Assembly: GCA_964428355.1 (NCBI GenBank)
Contig: CAYRYU010000122.1
Location: 1-20,640, forward strand
DNA length: 20,640 nucleotides
Direction: 5' to 3'
Source of the DNA: CAYRYU01 sp964428355
Lineage (GTDB): Bacteria > Muiribacteriota > Ozemobacteria > Ozemobacterales > Ozemobacteraceae
Shown: one piece after another, positions 1-7,241 of the stretch
Layout: every line of letters starts with the position of its first letter
Position numbering within the stretch: position 1 is the stretch's first letter
Position numbers and translations under genes: made by a program
The notes under the pieces: model-generated
What the model was told of the DNA's origin: nothing
Databases searched by the model: none
Seen by the model: the letters and a program-made list of their open reading frames with translations, nothing else

Positions 1-944
1 CCTGAATCGAGGCCTTCCGGCCTTTCGGTGTGCTCCCGAAGTACCAGAACGGGCTTTTTCAAGGTAGGGGCTTCTTCCTGGACTCCCCCCGAATCTGAGA
101 GGATCAGGGTGGCCGATTTCATTGCATTCAGGAAATCGAGGTACCCCAGGGGGGCCGTGAGGTGGATGCGGGGGTGGTTTTTCAGCATCGCCCCCACCTC
201 CTCCCGGACCTTGGGATTAGGATGGACCGGAAAAAGGAACTCGAGATCGGGGAAAGCTTCCGCTAGCCTCAAGAACGCCCGGAACACACATCGGTGCGGC
301 TCTCCGAAACTCTCCCGACGATGCGTGGTCACGAGAATGAACCTTCGGCCCCTTTCCTGGAAACGTTTCAGCCCATCTGGTGGGGAATAGGGCATCTCGA
401 GTGCCCACAACAAAGCATCGATGACGGTATTTCCGGTGACATGAACCCGTTCGGGGGGAACACCCTCGCGAAGGAGGTTGTCGGCAGCACGCCGGGTGGG
501 GGGAAAATGGATATCGGCGAGGGTCCCCGCCATCCTGCGGTTCATCTCCTCGGGGTAGGGGCTGAACTTGTCGTTGGTTCTCAACCCGGCTTCGACGTGG
601 GCAACCGGGATCCTGGCGTAGTAACCGGCCAGGGCCCCGAGAAAAGCCGTCGTGGTATCGCCTTGTACAACGATCATGTCGAACCGCCCCTCCCGGAAGA
701 TTCCCTCCATGCCTTCGAGGATCCGGGAGGAGAGCGAGAAAAGCGTCTGGCCGGGGCTCATCACGGCGAGATCGTGATCCGGTGCGAGGCCGAAAAGGCC
801 GAGCATCTCGGCGGCGAGTTCCCTGTGTTGCCCGGAGTGCATGATCACGGGGGTGAAACGCCCGGAATCCCTGGCCGCACGGATCACGGGGGCGAGCTTG
901 ATAATCTCCGGACGGGTCCCGAGAATGAAGAGAAGCTTGGCCAT
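1..944 (-). CDS. wecB: UDP-N-acetylglucosamine 2-epimerase (non-hydrolysing), 3' end beyond the window
   Basis: Interconverts UDP-GlcNAc and UDP-ManNAc in the cytoplasm, supplying ManNAc-type sugars for surface polysaccharides. The frame opens with ATG at 944 (MAKLLFILGTRPEIIKLAPV, the family N-terminus) and stays open to the left edge, giving 314 codons of an enzyme usually about 370-380 residues long. Family landmarks visible in order are SGQH near residue 42, the QGDTTTAF segment, HVEAGLRT, PEEMNRR, the GNTVIDALL segment, THRRESFGEP, PVHPNP, and the DSGGVQEEAPTLKKPVLVLR segment with TERPEG close to the edge. It starts 12 nt after the ftsH stop with no strong Shine-Dalgarno, so it probably relies on ftsH read-through and translational coupling. 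The identification is secure. Which polysaccharide it serves cannot be told from here. Confidence 0.95.
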   Translation of the reverse strand, partial: MAKLLFILGTRPEIIKLAPVIRAARDSGRFTPVIMHSGQHRELAAEMLGLFGLAPDHDLAVMSPGQTLFSLSSRILEGMEGIFREGRFDMIVVQGDTTTAFLGALAGYYARIPVAHVEAGLRTNDKFSPYPEEMNRRMAGTLADIHFPPTRRAADNLLREGVPPERVHVTGNTVIDALLWALEMPYSPPDGLKRFQERGRRFILVTTHRRESFGEPHRCVFRAFLRLAEAFPDLEFLFPVHPNPKVREEVGAMLKNHPRIHLTAPLGYLDFLNAMKSATLILSDSGGVQEEAPTLKKPVLVLREHTERPEGLDS

Positions 945-956
945 GGAGTGGGGGAG

Positions 957-2777
957 CTACTTGGCGGGTTCGGGGGTCCCGAACGGAGGTTGCGTCCACC
1001 CGAGCTTGTCATCGGATTGGGGTCCGGGGGTGAGCGGAGAAGGCGGAGGAGCCTTGATTTCCATCGGGGGAAGGGTCCCCCCGGTGAGAAGCTCTTTCAG
1101 CTCAGCGCCAGTGAGGGTTTCGCGTTCGAGCAGGATCTTCGATATACGGCGCAGCTCCTCGAGGTTCTGTGTGAGGATCTCCCGAGCCCGCTGGTAGGCC
1201 GAATCGATCAGCCGGCGGATTTCACCGTCGATCTTCTTGGCCATCTCCTCGGAAAGGTCGCGGCGCCGGTTGAAGTCGCGCCCCAGGAAGATTGTGTGAT
1301 CGTCGTCACTGAGGTAGACGGGACCGACCTCATCGCTCATTCCGAGTTCGCACACCATCTTTCGGGCGATCTTGGTCGCGCGTTCGATGTCGTTCTTCGC
1401 GCCGGACGTGAGTTCCCCGAAGATAAGTTCCTCCGCGATCCGGCCCCCGAGAAGAACGCAGAGCTGGTGGAAAAGCTGGCTTCTGGAGACTGTGAGCTTG
1501 TCCTCGAGGGGAAGCTGCATCGTCATCCCCAGGGCCATCCCTCGCGGAATGATGGTGATCTTGTGGACGGGGTCGGTACCAGGGAGGTTGACCGCCACGA
1601 TTGCGTGTCCCATTTCATGGACGGCGGTGGACTCCTTCTCCTTGTCGGAGATGATCCGGCTTTTCCGCTCCGCCCCGGCGATCACGCGGTCGATCGCCTC
1701 TTCGAAATCGGACATGCAGATGATCTTCTTGTCATAACGGGCCGCAAGGATGGCGGCCTCGTTGGCGAGGTTGGCAAGATCGGCGCCCACGAAACCCGGG
1801 GTCCGGCGGGCGAGAACGGCCAGATTGACGTCGTCGGAGATGGGTTTGTCCCTGACGTGGATCTTGAGAATCTCCTCGCGACCCCGGACGTCGGGCTGAT
1901 CCACGACGATCCGGCGGTCGAACCGGCCCGGCCGGAGCAACGCGGGATCGAGGACATCNNNNNNNNNNNNNNNNNNNNNNNNNNNNNNNNNNNNNNNNNN
2001 NNNNNNNNNNNNNNNNNNNNNNNNNNNNNNNNNNNNNNNNNNNNNNNNNNNNNNNNNNTCGGATCCCGAGATGTTGAAGAAGGGAACATTGGCTTCGCCC
2101 GCCACAGCCCTGGCCAGCAGCGTTTTCCCAGTACCGGGAGGCCCGTAGAGGAGGACACCCCGTGGAATCTTCGCGCCAAGGCTCGTGAACTTCGTCGGTT
2201 CCTTCAGGAAATCGACAACCTCGACCAGGTCTGTCTTCGCTTCCTCGACCCCGGCGACATCCTTGAACAGGATCCGCTTTTCGGTGGTATCGACCATCCG
2301 GGCCCGGCTTTTCCCGAAGCTGAGGGCTTTTGCGCCTCCGCCCTGCATCTTCTGGAGGATGTAGATCCAGGCTCCGATCAGGAGGATGAAGGGGAACCAG
2401 TTGATGAGTAGGTTGAGCCACCAGGACATTTGGGCGGGAGGCTCGGCTTCGATACTGATCTTCCCCACATTCGCCCGAAGAATCTCGATCATCCCGGGGT
2501 CTTCGGGGGCCGTGGTCTGGAACTGGCCCGGAACGGAATCCTTGTCGGTCGCAAGGAAGTTGCTTCCGATGTACTGCCCAGTGATCTCCCGTTCGTTGAT
2601 CTTCACTCCCGTGACTTTTTTGGGGGATTTGGGGTCCTGGAGCATGCGGATGAAATCGGAATACTTGATCTTGTCAACCTTCCGCGTGTTCGCGATGTTC
2701 GTGAAAGCCGTGAGAAAAATGATCAAAAGAAGGATGTACAGGGCAACGGTTTTCATCTTCGGGGGTTGTTCTTTCAT
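957..2777 (-). CDS. ftsH: ATP-dependent zinc metalloprotease FtsH (interrupted by an assembly gap)
   Basis: Membrane-anchored AAA+ protease that extracts and degrades membrane and short-lived cytosolic proteins. TM1 is at about residues 10-27, a periplasmic domain follows, TM2 is at about 119-141 (MSWWLNLLINWFPFILLIG), and Walker A GPPGTGKT is at 212-219. After the gap come the second region of homology with RPGRFDR (arginine finger), the zinc site HEMGH and the third ligand region AKNDIERAT. The C-terminal tail is proline-rich. I chose ATG 2777 because AGGA lies 6 nt upstream and a consensus promoter sits just upstream of it. A TTG-initiated extension to 2840 would begin upstream of the transcription start. 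The Walker B and sensor-1 segment is hidden by the 100-N run. By comparison with E. coli FtsH about 81 residues should lie between ISGS and DVLDPALL where only 34 unknown codons are written, so true length is near 650 residues. Confidence 0.97.
   Translation of the reverse strand: MKEQPPKMKTVALYILLLIIFLTAFTNIANTRKVDKIKYSDFIRMLQDPKSPKKVTGVKINEREITGQYIGSNFLATDKDSVPGQFQTTAPEDPGMIEILRANVGKISIEAEPPAQMSWWLNLLINWFPFILLIGAWIYILQKMQGGGAKALSFGKSRARMVDTTEKRILFKDVAGVEEAKTDLVEVVDFLKEPTKFTSLGAKIPRGVLLYGPPGTGKTLLARAVAGEANVPFFNISGSXXXXXXXXXXXXXXXXXXXXXXXXXXXXXXXXXXDVLDPALLRPGRFDRRIVVDQPDVRGREEILKIHVRDKPISDDVNLAVLARRTPGFVGADLANLANEAAILAARYDKKIICMSDFEEAIDRVIAGAERKSRIISDKEKESTAVHEMGHAIVAVNLPGTDPVHKITIIPRGMALGMTMQLPLEDKLTVSRSQLFHQLCVLLGGRIAEELIFGELTSGAKNDIERATKIARKMVCELGMSDEVGPVYLSDDDHTIFLGRDFNRRRDLSEEMAKKIDGEIRRLIDSAYQRAREILTQNLEELRRISKILLERETLTGAELKELLTGGTLPPMEIKAPPPSPLTPGPQSDDKLGWTQPPFGTPEPAK
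1959..2058. other. 100-N assembly gap inside ftsH
   Basis: Exactly 100 Ns, a conventional placeholder for a gap of unknown size. It removes Walker B (the family IIFIDEID segment) and the first half of the second region of homology. The E. coli spacing predicts about 241 missing bases. 241 and 100 leave the same remainder on division by 3, so the flanking frames agree by chance and the gene reads as open. Confidence 0.95.
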
Positions 2778-2824
2778 GTGCAATCCTGAAAAATTCATTC
2801 CCGGGAAGGGGGGGTTGGTTTTCC

Positions 2825-2853
2825 ATTCTACCAGACCCAACGAGGGAATTCAA
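2825..2853 (-). promoter_or_regulatory. Sigma-70-type promoter of ftsH-wecB
   Basis: On the minus strand, -35 TTGAAT (2853-2848), a 17-bp spacer and -10 TAGAAT (2830-2825). Predicted transcription start is near 2818, giving a leader of about 40 nt to the ATG at 2777. It lies between the HEAT-protein stop (2870) and ftsH, so ftsH-wecB can be expressed independently of the upstream gene. Confidence 0.7.
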
Positions 2854-2869
2854 ATTGGGGGAAACCGGG

Positions 2870-4027
2870 TCAGGAATTCTTCGAAAAGAATCGTTTGTGC
2901 TTGGCGAGCAACCACTCTATCAGACCCGCTTCCCGGTAGATCTTCTGCTCCGACCGGTCGAGCAGGAGACGTACGTACTTCTTTTCCTCCTTCGATGAAG
3001 GAACGAAATCGAGGAGGAGATCGAAGGCCGGCAAACCAAGCTTGTCCACCTTCTCGGTGATCAGGGCGAAGTTCTTTCCGGAATTGAGAGCAAGATCCTT
3101 GATCCAGAAAGGGAGGCATTTGGGTTCCTCGAGCTTGAGGATGGCTTTCCAGGCATTGCTCTGGACCTCGGGACTGGAGTCTGCGAGAAGAATGGACAGC
3201 ATTCCGACCCGGCCATCGACCGGAAGATGCTGAAGGACGAAAGCCGCGGACGCCCTCATCCAACGGTTCGTGCTGGAAGCCATCTCCTGGAGGATTCCGG
3301 TCAGCGCGTTACGGTCGTGGATGTCCCAGAGGGCCTTGAGAACGTTCGCCCTTACCCTGTTGTCCTCGTCTTCGAGCAGCGGAACCAGCATTCTCATCGT
3401 GGTGGAAAGGCGGAGCTTCTCGACCGCTTCTACCGCGTTTGCGCGGACCCGTGGATCCTCGTCTCCAAGCGCCAGTGCAACAACTTCGGAAACGGGGTCG
3501 CCAGGTTTCGCGAAGCGGGCGATTCCGGAAAGGACGCAGGCCTTCATCCGTGAATTGGCCTGGGGAGTGAATTGCTTGAGGAGGAACGGGAGATTGGAGG
3601 GATCTCCAAGCTTAACGAGCGTCTCCGCTGCGAGAACTCCCAGGTCGGGATTCGGATGGCCCAGAAGTGCCAGAATCCCCGCGCTGGGGGAAGCATCCTC
3701 GAGCTCACCCAGGGATTTCAGGGTGTTGTAGATTACGTCCGGGTCCTGGCTCTTGAGATTTCCCGCAAGGTCGTCGATGGATTGGGGCGTCTGGGGAAAA
3801 TTCGGAAGCAACCTCCAGACCCGGATGCTCTCCCGTTCGAGGATTCGTACCCAGGAAGCGCTGTTGTAGAGGGTGTAAGCGAAAAACTCCCTTTCAGCCT
3901 TCTGAAGTGCGGTTTCCCGGTCGGAGGCCTCGATGGTGTACTCGATCTTGAAACGTTTCCGGGGGTTGGCGGACTCGGAATACGGCATCACGACCTTGTA
4001 GGTATTGAGGTTCTTCGATGGCCCCAT
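2870..4027 (-). CDS. HEAT-repeat protein of unknown function
   Basis: A 385-residue soluble protein with no signal peptide or membrane segment. The first about 75 residues form a small mixed alpha/beta domain (RFKIEYTIEASDRETALQKA region, then VRILERESIRVWRL). From about residue 85 helical-pair repeats follow, each with the HEAT pattern of D-P-x-V/L-R followed by A-x-x-A-L: HPNPDLGVLAAETLVKLGD, DEDPRVRANAVEAVEKL, DEDNRVRANVLKALWDI, STNRWMRASAAFVLQHL and SSPEVQSNAWKAILKL. Such arrays are protein-binding scaffolds, and partner and role are unknown. ATG 4027 is taken because the N-terminal strand (NTYKVVMPYS) looks integral. However, the predicted transcription start is almost on this ATG, so the transcript may be leaderless. 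The alternative is ATG 3988, which has AAGG 5 nt upstream plus T. It is followed 92 nt later by ftsH. Confidence 0.8.
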   Translation of the reverse strand: MGPSKNLNTYKVVMPYSESANPRKRFKIEYTIEASDRETALQKAEREFFAYTLYNSASWVRILERESIRVWRLLPNFPQTPQSIDDLAGNLKSQDPDVIYNTLKSLGELEDASPSAGILALLGHPNPDLGVLAAETLVKLGDPSNLPFLLKQFTPQANSRMKACVLSGIARFAKPGDPVSEVVALALGDEDPRVRANAVEAVEKLRLSTTMRMLVPLLEDEDNRVRANVLKALWDIHDRNALTGILQEMASSTNRWMRASAAFVLQHLPVDGRVGMLSILLADSSPEVQSNAWKAILKLEEPKCLPFWIKDLALNSGKNFALITEKVDKLGLPAFDLLLDFVPSSKEEKKYVRLLLDRSEQKIYREAGLIEWLLAKHKRFFSKNS

Positions 4028-4035
4028 ATTGCACA

Positions 4036-4064
4036 ATCGTAACAGAAACTTTTCCGGCCGACAA
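4036..4064 (-). promoter_or_regulatory. Extended -10 promoter for the HEAT-repeat gene
   Basis: On the minus strand, -35 TTGTCG (4064-4059), a 17-bp spacer and -10 TACGAT (4041-4036) preceded by TGT, an extended -10. The predicted start falls at about 4029, next to the ATG at 4027. It is divergent from the promoter at 4098-4126, with about 33 bp between the two. Confidence 0.45.
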
Positions 4065-4097
4065 CATTCCGAAGGTACATTTTCCCGACCAGTATGG

Positions 4098-4126
4098 TTG
4101 ACAGAAAAAGGATTATTTGCTAATCT
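4098..4126 (+). promoter_or_regulatory. Near-consensus sigma-70 promoter for the zinc-ribbon gene
   Basis: TTGACA (4098-4103), exactly 17 bp, then TAATCT (4121-4126). The -35 is perfect and the -10 is good, making this the strongest promoter-like sequence in the window. Predicted start is at about 4133, some 227 nt before the start codon at 4360. Confidence 0.8.
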
Positions 4127-4132
4127 TTTACT

Positions 4133-4359
4133 ACAGGGTCCGTTGGCCGGTCCCTGCAATGTTTATCGAGAAAGGAAGGTGATTGGGGAAACCCTCCCCG
4201 ATCCCGGGTTCAGAGGATCCGACGATCGGTACGGGGTGCAAGACATGCCGGTGTTTCTCGTTTGATCGATCGTCCTCGTTTCTTTGTTTTGGTTAACCTT
4301 TTTTTTTGGACATCCAGGGGCCAGGTTGGCCGCCCAGGAACTTTAAGGAAGAGAGACCC
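4133..4359 (+). promoter_or_regulatory. Long structured 5' leader of the zinc-ribbon gene (candidate cis-regulatory RNA)
   Basis: From the predicted start to the ATG there is no credible coding sequence but there are successive hairpins. Stem 1 is 4134-4141 with 4149-4156 (CAGGGTCC/GGTCCCTG, one mismatch), right at the 5' end. Stem 2 is 4181-4189 with 4195-4203 (GATTGGGGA/TCCCCGATC, one G-U, 5-nt loop). Stem 3 is 4221-4230 with 4265-4274 (core GACGATCG/CGATCGTC), followed by a U-rich stretch 4279-4290 and a T9 run 4299-4307. A small GGCCA-GGT-TGGCC hairpin near 4318-4331 precedes the AAGGA ribosome site at 4345-4349. Helices were found by eye with no folding energies, and no known riboswitch class was recognised. 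Confidence 0.5.
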
Positions 4360-4650
4360 ATGGAAGACAGAACCATTACCTGCCGAAATTGTGGCAAGCC
4401 CTTCACCTTCACCGTTTCCGAACAGCAATTCTACAAAGAAAAAGGATTCGAGCACGATCCGGTTCGCTGCAAAAACTGCCGAGACACCCGCAAGTCCTCC
4501 CGTGGCGGTGGTGGTCCCCGCCAGATGCACACTGTAACCTGCTCCGACTGTGGGAAGGAAACCCAGGTTCCCTTCAAACCCACCGGAGAGAAACCCGTCT
4601 ACTGCCGGGACTGCTTCAACAAGCATCGCGACGGCGGAAACTCCTTCTGA
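4360..4650 (+). CDS. Small double zinc-ribbon protein (zf-trcl plus CxxC-x17-CxxC type)
   Basis: A 96-residue cytosolic protein made almost entirely of two zinc ribbons. The first has C8xxC11, 25 residues, C37xxC40, with the SEQQFYKEKGFEHDPVRC pattern of the probable zinc-ribbon family zf-trcl. A basic Gly/Arg/Ser linker (RKSSRGGGG) follows. The second is C61xxC64, exactly 17 residues (GKETQVPFKPTGEKPVY), C82xxC85, matching the CxxC-x17-CxxC domain. These families are described only by sequence; nucleic-acid or ribosome binding is a guess from the basic linker and ribbon folds. ATG 4360 is chosen over 4306 because AAGGAAGAGAG lies just upstream and the first cysteine knuckle follows directly. 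The gene is monocistronic, between a strong promoter and a strong terminator, which suggests high expression. Confidence 0.9.
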   Translation: MEDRTITCRNCGKPFTFTVSEQQFYKEKGFEHDPVRCKNCRDTRKSSRGGGGPRQMHTVTCSDCGKETQVPFKPTGEKPVYCRDCFNKHRDGGNSF

Positions 4651-4672
4651 AATAAGAATTCAGAACCGACTG

Positions 4673-4704
4673 ACCGGGGCGCTTTCGGGCGCCCCGGTTT
4701 TTTT
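4673..4704 (+). terminator. Intrinsic terminator after the zinc-ribbon gene
   Basis: Perfect 10-bp stem ACCGGGGCGC (4673-4682) and GCGCCCCGGT (4689-4698) with loop TTTCGG, running into T7 (4698-4704). It lies 22 nt after the stop codon. On the opposite strand no T run follows the stem, so it acts mainly rightward. Confidence 0.95.
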
Positions 4705-4803
4705 CTTCCCGATTCACGATCAGAGAGCGGAAAATCCATGGCGGTCTTGGGTGAGGCCCTTCCCCTGCTGGAACCAGGTGACCACTTCGTCGTGGAGGAA
4801 TGA

Positions 4804-7128
4804 CTACTTTCCCTGGGAGACCTCGACACCTTGCGGAGTGGCGAAAAACACGTTGGGGAAAGAAACCGCAATTGCCTTGACCGGTTTGGGCTGGGGCAAC
4901 ATCTTCCAGGAAGTCCCCTGGAAGAGGGCGATTCCCCCTTGAGATTGGCTCTCGTAGCCGATCCAGAACGCGTCCGGGTTCATGTCGTCCATCGAAAACG
5001 AGGTGGGGTTGGCTGAGCACGGGAGGTTCGGAATCTGGGTGAACTTCTTCCCGTCGAAAGTCAGGATGCGGTCCCTGCCGGTCAGGAGAAGATCGCCGTT
5101 GCCCCGCCTTCCGAAGCCCGCCAGCCCGCCCAACGAGCCGGTACCCTTGTCGGAAAGGGGTTTGAAATTCTCTCCGTCGAAAATCACCAGGAGCCCTTCA
5201 TTGGACCCGATGAGAAGATAGGGAGGCGTATCCAGCATCGCCGTGATCTGGCGCGTGGAAGTGGCGTTCCGGTATTTTGCGATTCCGGCCGGGGCATTTT
5301 TCACGTCGAAGCTCCGGCCGTAGGTGTTCAGCAATCCCAGAGCCTCGAGGGCTTCCGATGCCGAAGCCGGACTCATCTGAAAGATGGCGTCGAGGTTTTC
5401 GGCGGAATAGGCCACGAAGGAGATCCCGTTGAAATAGGCCACCCGCGCACAGATCGGCCCCTCTCCCTCGACCGCGGCATAGACGCGGGTATCCCGGGCC
5501 GCCATTGCCTGTACCTTCTCCGAAGGAAGCCCCTCCTTCATCCCGAAGGAATGCCACCCACGATCATCCAGCATCCAGACTCCCTTGTCGCCTCCCACCC
5601 ACAACCGGCCCAGACCGTCTTTCTCGACCGCCGTCACCGACCGGTGGAAACCCTTCACCGTTGAGGGGTTGTACTGCCCCTCGATCTCGAAGGAGGTGGG
5701 ATTCATCACGAGGAGTCCCTGGTCGGAAGTCCCGATGAAAAGTGGGCCGAAGGCCCGCAAGACTTTCGCAGCGCCCGCCCAGACCTGGCGGGATTCGGGA
5801 ACCTCGAGTGCCCGATATCGCAGGATTCCCGCCTGCGCGGTTCCGATCCAGGTTTCCCCTGATTCCCGGCAGGCAATGGCAGTCACGGAGTTGCTGGGGA
5901 GTTTTGAGTTTTCCGACGTGAAATTCCGGCGGATCCCGTCCTCGGCGAAGAAAACCACACCCGCGTTCTGTGTTCCGATCCAGAGGCCCTTGATCAGCGC
6001 AGTAAGAGGGTTCACGAAGGTGTTGTCGACCTGGAAGGCCTTCGCCAGGATCTCCCCGGTTTTCTCTAGGAAGTACCAACCCTTTTGGGAAAAATCGGGC
6101 TTCTGGAAATTCGCGGGATTCGTGAGCCAAAGCCTCAAGGGCTCCAGATCCTGGATCTGCTTCTCGAGGTTGTTGCCCATCGAGGCAAGCTGGTTCATCG
6201 TTTCCGAGCCCAGCCCGGCTCTCCGAAGTCCGAAGCCAAGCAGGTCGGATTCGTCCCCCGGGGGGAAATCGTAGGTCGCCAAACCGGGAGTCCCTGCGAT
6301 GGAGGTGGTCCAGATCCCCGGGAGGAGCTCGACCGGTTGGGAAGCGTTCGCATCCATCCGGTAACATCCGGAATTTGCCCCCAGGTAGAGCGTCCCTGTC
6401 GCAGGGAACAAGGCCTGGACCCAACCGAGCTCGACATCCGGAAAACGGAGCGGAACCAGAGAGTTCCCGGTTTCCTGCAATAGCCCAAGAGAGGTCCCGA
6501 AGAGGATCGCCTCCTTCCAGATCGCGACGGACCCGAAACCGGTGAAAAGGGATTCCCCTGCGGGTGGAATCGGAAGGAAAGCGTTTCCCGCGATCCTCCC
6601 TCCTTCGCAATCGCTGCCTGCGAGAAGAGCGTTCTTTCCCTGGCAAAGCGAGAGAAAATTTCGGCTCTTGGTACCGGAGAGGGGGAGGAGCTCGAAAAGG
6701 GGCTGGCCTTCCAAGAAACCCTTGATCCGGACAACGCCGGCGGGGGTTCCGGCATAAACGGTCCCCTCTTCCGGCCCGGCGACGATTGAGTTAACCGTTC
6801 CGGCGGGAAATGGAGGGTTCGAGGAAGGGTTGAATGCCTGCCAGGACCCGCCCCGGAACATCATCAGACCGCCCCCGTCGGATCCGGCGAAGACAACGGG
6901 GCCCTGGCAGAGTAGTGCGCGGATATTGTCGCAAGGCAGACCGTTCGAAACCGAGAAAACTTCGAAAAATCCGGAAAGCAGGGGGGGAGGGGGCGGACTG
7001 ATCTTGATTTCCAGTTTCTGGAAATGGTGGGGGCCCGGTTCGGGATCGCAGGAGAAGGCATGCTGGAAACCTCCATGCATGATCAACGAGACGACCAGAA
7101 GTATTCCGATCCAGACGGACTTTCGCAT
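4804..7128 (-). CDS. Exported beta-propeller protein (Reg_prop-like repeats)
   Basis: A 774-residue protein with an N-terminal signal peptide: MRKSVWIGILLVVSLIMHGG, then a plausible SPase I site after HAFS (residue 26). A Pro run (SPPPPPLL, about 44-51) precedes the propeller. Repeated blade units have the pattern of a turn, two small residues, then W/Y-x-G-T/S-x-x-G. Examples are NGLPCDNIRALL with VVFAGSDGGGLMMF, VYAGTPAGVVRI, TWIGTAQAGILRY, LWVGGDKGVWML, EGLPSEKVQAMAA (about 533) and LLIGSNEGLLVIF. This resembles the Reg_prop/YVTN-type propellers of sensor proteins, but no kinase or DNA-binding domain follows, so it is probably a secreted or periplasmic binding protein. ATG 7128 has GGAGG 6 nt upstream. 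Ligand unknown. Its 3' end faces the zinc-ribbon terminator. Confidence 0.85.
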   Translation of the reverse strand: MRKSVWIGILLVVSLIMHGGFQHAFSCDPEPGPHHFQKLEIKISPPPPPLLSGFFEVFSVSNGLPCDNIRALLCQGPVVFAGSDGGGLMMFRGGSWQAFNPSSNPPFPAGTVNSIVAGPEEGTVYAGTPAGVVRIKGFLEGQPLFELLPLSGTKSRNFLSLCQGKNALLAGSDCEGGRIAGNAFLPIPPAGESLFTGFGSVAIWKEAILFGTSLGLLQETGNSLVPLRFPDVELGWVQALFPATGTLYLGANSGCYRMDANASQPVELLPGIWTTSIAGTPGLATYDFPPGDESDLLGFGLRRAGLGSETMNQLASMGNNLEKQIQDLEPLRLWLTNPANFQKPDFSQKGWYFLEKTGEILAKAFQVDNTFVNPLTALIKGLWIGTQNAGVVFFAEDGIRRNFTSENSKLPSNSVTAIACRESGETWIGTAQAGILRYRALEVPESRQVWAGAAKVLRAFGPLFIGTSDQGLLVMNPTSFEIEGQYNPSTVKGFHRSVTAVEKDGLGRLWVGGDKGVWMLDDRGWHSFGMKEGLPSEKVQAMAARDTRVYAAVEGEGPICARVAYFNGISFVAYSAENLDAIFQMSPASASEALEALGLLNTYGRSFDVKNAPAGIAKYRNATSTRQITAMLDTPPYLLIGSNEGLLVIFDGENFKPLSDKGTGSLGGLAGFGRRGNGDLLLTGRDRILTFDGKKFTQIPNLPCSANPTSFSMDDMNPDAFWIGYESQSQGGIALFQGTSWKMLPQPKPVKAIAVSFPNVFFATPQGVEVSQGK

Positions 7129-7168
7129 CTTTCTCTCCTCCCACTTCGCTGATTCCCACACCAGGGAA

Positions 7169-7198
7169 AGTATGCTCTCTCCGGCTCCCGCCTGTCAA
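7169..7198 (-). promoter_or_regulatory. Promoter of the exported propeller gene
   Basis: On the minus strand, -35 TTGACA (7198-7193), an 18-bp spacer and -10 CATACT (7174-7169). Predicted start is near 7162, leaving a leader of about 33 nt that ends in GGAGG. It separates this gene from the methyltransferase upstream. Confidence 0.6.
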
Positions 7199-7241
7199 TT
7201 CAATTCCGGGAGTCCTGGGATCCCCCTTTCCCGCCGACCTA

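Noticed and set aside
217..999. Leftward 260-codon frame across the left end
   Set aside because: Out of frame with the clear UDP-GlcNAc 2-epimerase on the same strand; its Arg/Pro/His-rich translation is shadow-like.
294..2411. Long rightward open frame of about 700 codons
   Set aside because: It is antisense to wecB and ftsH, crosses the N gap, and has no domain sense; high G+C keeps shadow frames open.
4291..4307. GGTTAACC followed by T9 as an intrinsic terminator
   Set aside because: The palindrome is too short to form a stable hairpin and it lies upstream of the zinc-ribbon gene.
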